Shown: positions 63,672 to 64,000 of the stretch, in pieces
Position numbering within the stretch: the stretch's first letter is position 1
Layout of the letters: every line of letters starts with the position of its first letter
Origin: Ophthalmolycus amberensis
Taxonomy: Eukaryota; Chordata; Actinopteri; Perciformes; Zoarcidae
Direction: 5' to 3'
Length of the DNA stretch: 64,000 bases
NCBI GenBank assembly: GCA_024529925.1
Contig: JAFEUB010001381.1
Location: forward strand, 813,501-877,500
Notes under the pieces: generated by a model
What the model was told of the DNA's origin: nothing
Seen by the model: the letters and a program-made list of their open reading frames with translations, nothing else
Databases searched by the model: none
Position numbers and translations under genes: made by a program

Positions 63672-63916
63672 CCTTGGACCTGCAGTCGGAGCTCCGGAGG
63701 GAGGAGGAGAGCTCAGCTCCCGGCAGCAGCAGCAGCGTCTCCTCCTCCTCCTCCTCCTCCTCCTCCTCCTCCTCCTCGAGCTTCTCCTCTCTTGGAGTCA
63801 ACACCGACACCACGCTGCTGGAGACCCAGGACGTATTGCTGGACCCGCTGGAGGGAAGGGAGACAACGGGAGAACCAGGACTGAGAGGGGCAGACTGTCA
63901 GACCCTGCTGCAGTAG
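63672..63916 (+). CDS. Possible terminal exon of an unidentified Ser-rich protein
   Basis: A plus-strand acceptor TTTCACCTGCAG precedes a frame that reads LDLQSELRREEESSAPG, a run of about 15 Ser encoded by the (TCC)n tract, then SLGVNTDTTLLETQDVLL and a hydrophilic end with stop TAG at 63914-63916. The composition after the Ser run looks like normal intracellular protein. The upstream exons were not found, and the opposite strand also has a plausible donor (CTGCAG/GTGAAA) and a Glu-rich frame, so strand and reality are uncertain. I do not recognise the protein. Confidence 0.3.
63735..63777 (+). repeat. (CTC)n microsatellite
   Basis: About 14 CTC/TCC units. Confidence 0.95.
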
Positions 63917-63917
63917 A

Positions 63918-64000
63918 ATGAGAGGTTTTCTGAAGGGAGTCTGGTGCTCAGAGACCACTTTAGTCCACAGGGACCAACAGAATCAACATAACATGGAAGT
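63918..64000 (-). repeat. Dispersed repeat family B, copy 3
   Basis: The reverse strand reads GTTGGTCCCTGTGGACTAAA and GGTCTCTGAGCACCAGACTC, matching the copies at 15.3 and 58.9 kb. It is cut by the window end. Confidence 0.65.

Overview
The window is eukaryotic and most likely from a teleost (probably percomorph) fish. It holds a vertebrate xrn2 gene split into many small exons with GT-AG introns. It is also rich in CA/TG microsatellites, minisatellites and short dispersed repeats of the fish type, and it carries one LTR-bounded endogenous retrovirus. All gene models below were assembled by eye from splice sites and reading frame; no search or alignment program was run.

Layout. (1) 1-18.8 kb: the 5' two thirds of xrn2 on the minus strand. 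Twenty-two coding exons (about 680 codons) run from the ATG at 18587 to 262, and the 3' end lies off the left edge. Intron 18 opens with a 1.8 kb minisatellite (about 60 units) that begins at the splice donor itself. (2) 18.8-28.7 kb: intergenic, with dispersed repeats, microsatellites, a 39-bp minisatellite (22.8 kb) and a 25-30 bp minisatellite (24.7-25.3 kb). (3) 28.77-33.38 kb, minus strand: a compact three-exon gene for a PPC/DUF296-domain protein of 162 residues. Its first coding exon contributes only the ATG, and its second intron starts with about 35 copies of a 57-bp unit that again begins at the splice donor. (4) 33.5-43.3 kb: intergenic, with several tandem repeats. (5) 43.32-50.07 kb, plus strand: an endogenous retrovirus with near-identical 627/628-bp LTRs, a 4-bp target duplication (GCCG) and an initiator-Met-tRNA primer site. 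Its gag, pol and env are heavily deleted and frameshifted. (6) 50-61.9 kb: intergenic, with repeats and a few low-repeat, GC-balanced stretches that could be conserved non-coding DNA. (7) 61.9-64 kb: a 34-bp satellite, then a second copy of the 22.6-23.0 kb segment with an expanded 39-bp array, then a possible terminal exon of an unidentified plus-strand gene.

The most unusual theme is that three introns contain tandem repeats at or close to the 5' splice site, remain open in the host reading frame, and have unit or intron lengths divisible by three: xrn2 introns 18 and 20, and PPC-gene intron 2. In the two large cases every repeat unit carries a copy of the donor (CAG/GTAAC or GAG/GTACC). 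In the PPC gene each unit also has a pyrimidine-rich tract ending in AG directly before the GT, the layout of a recursive splice site. The second theme is the retrovirus: its LTRs look young while its genes are badly damaged, which suggests recent movement of a defective copy in trans.
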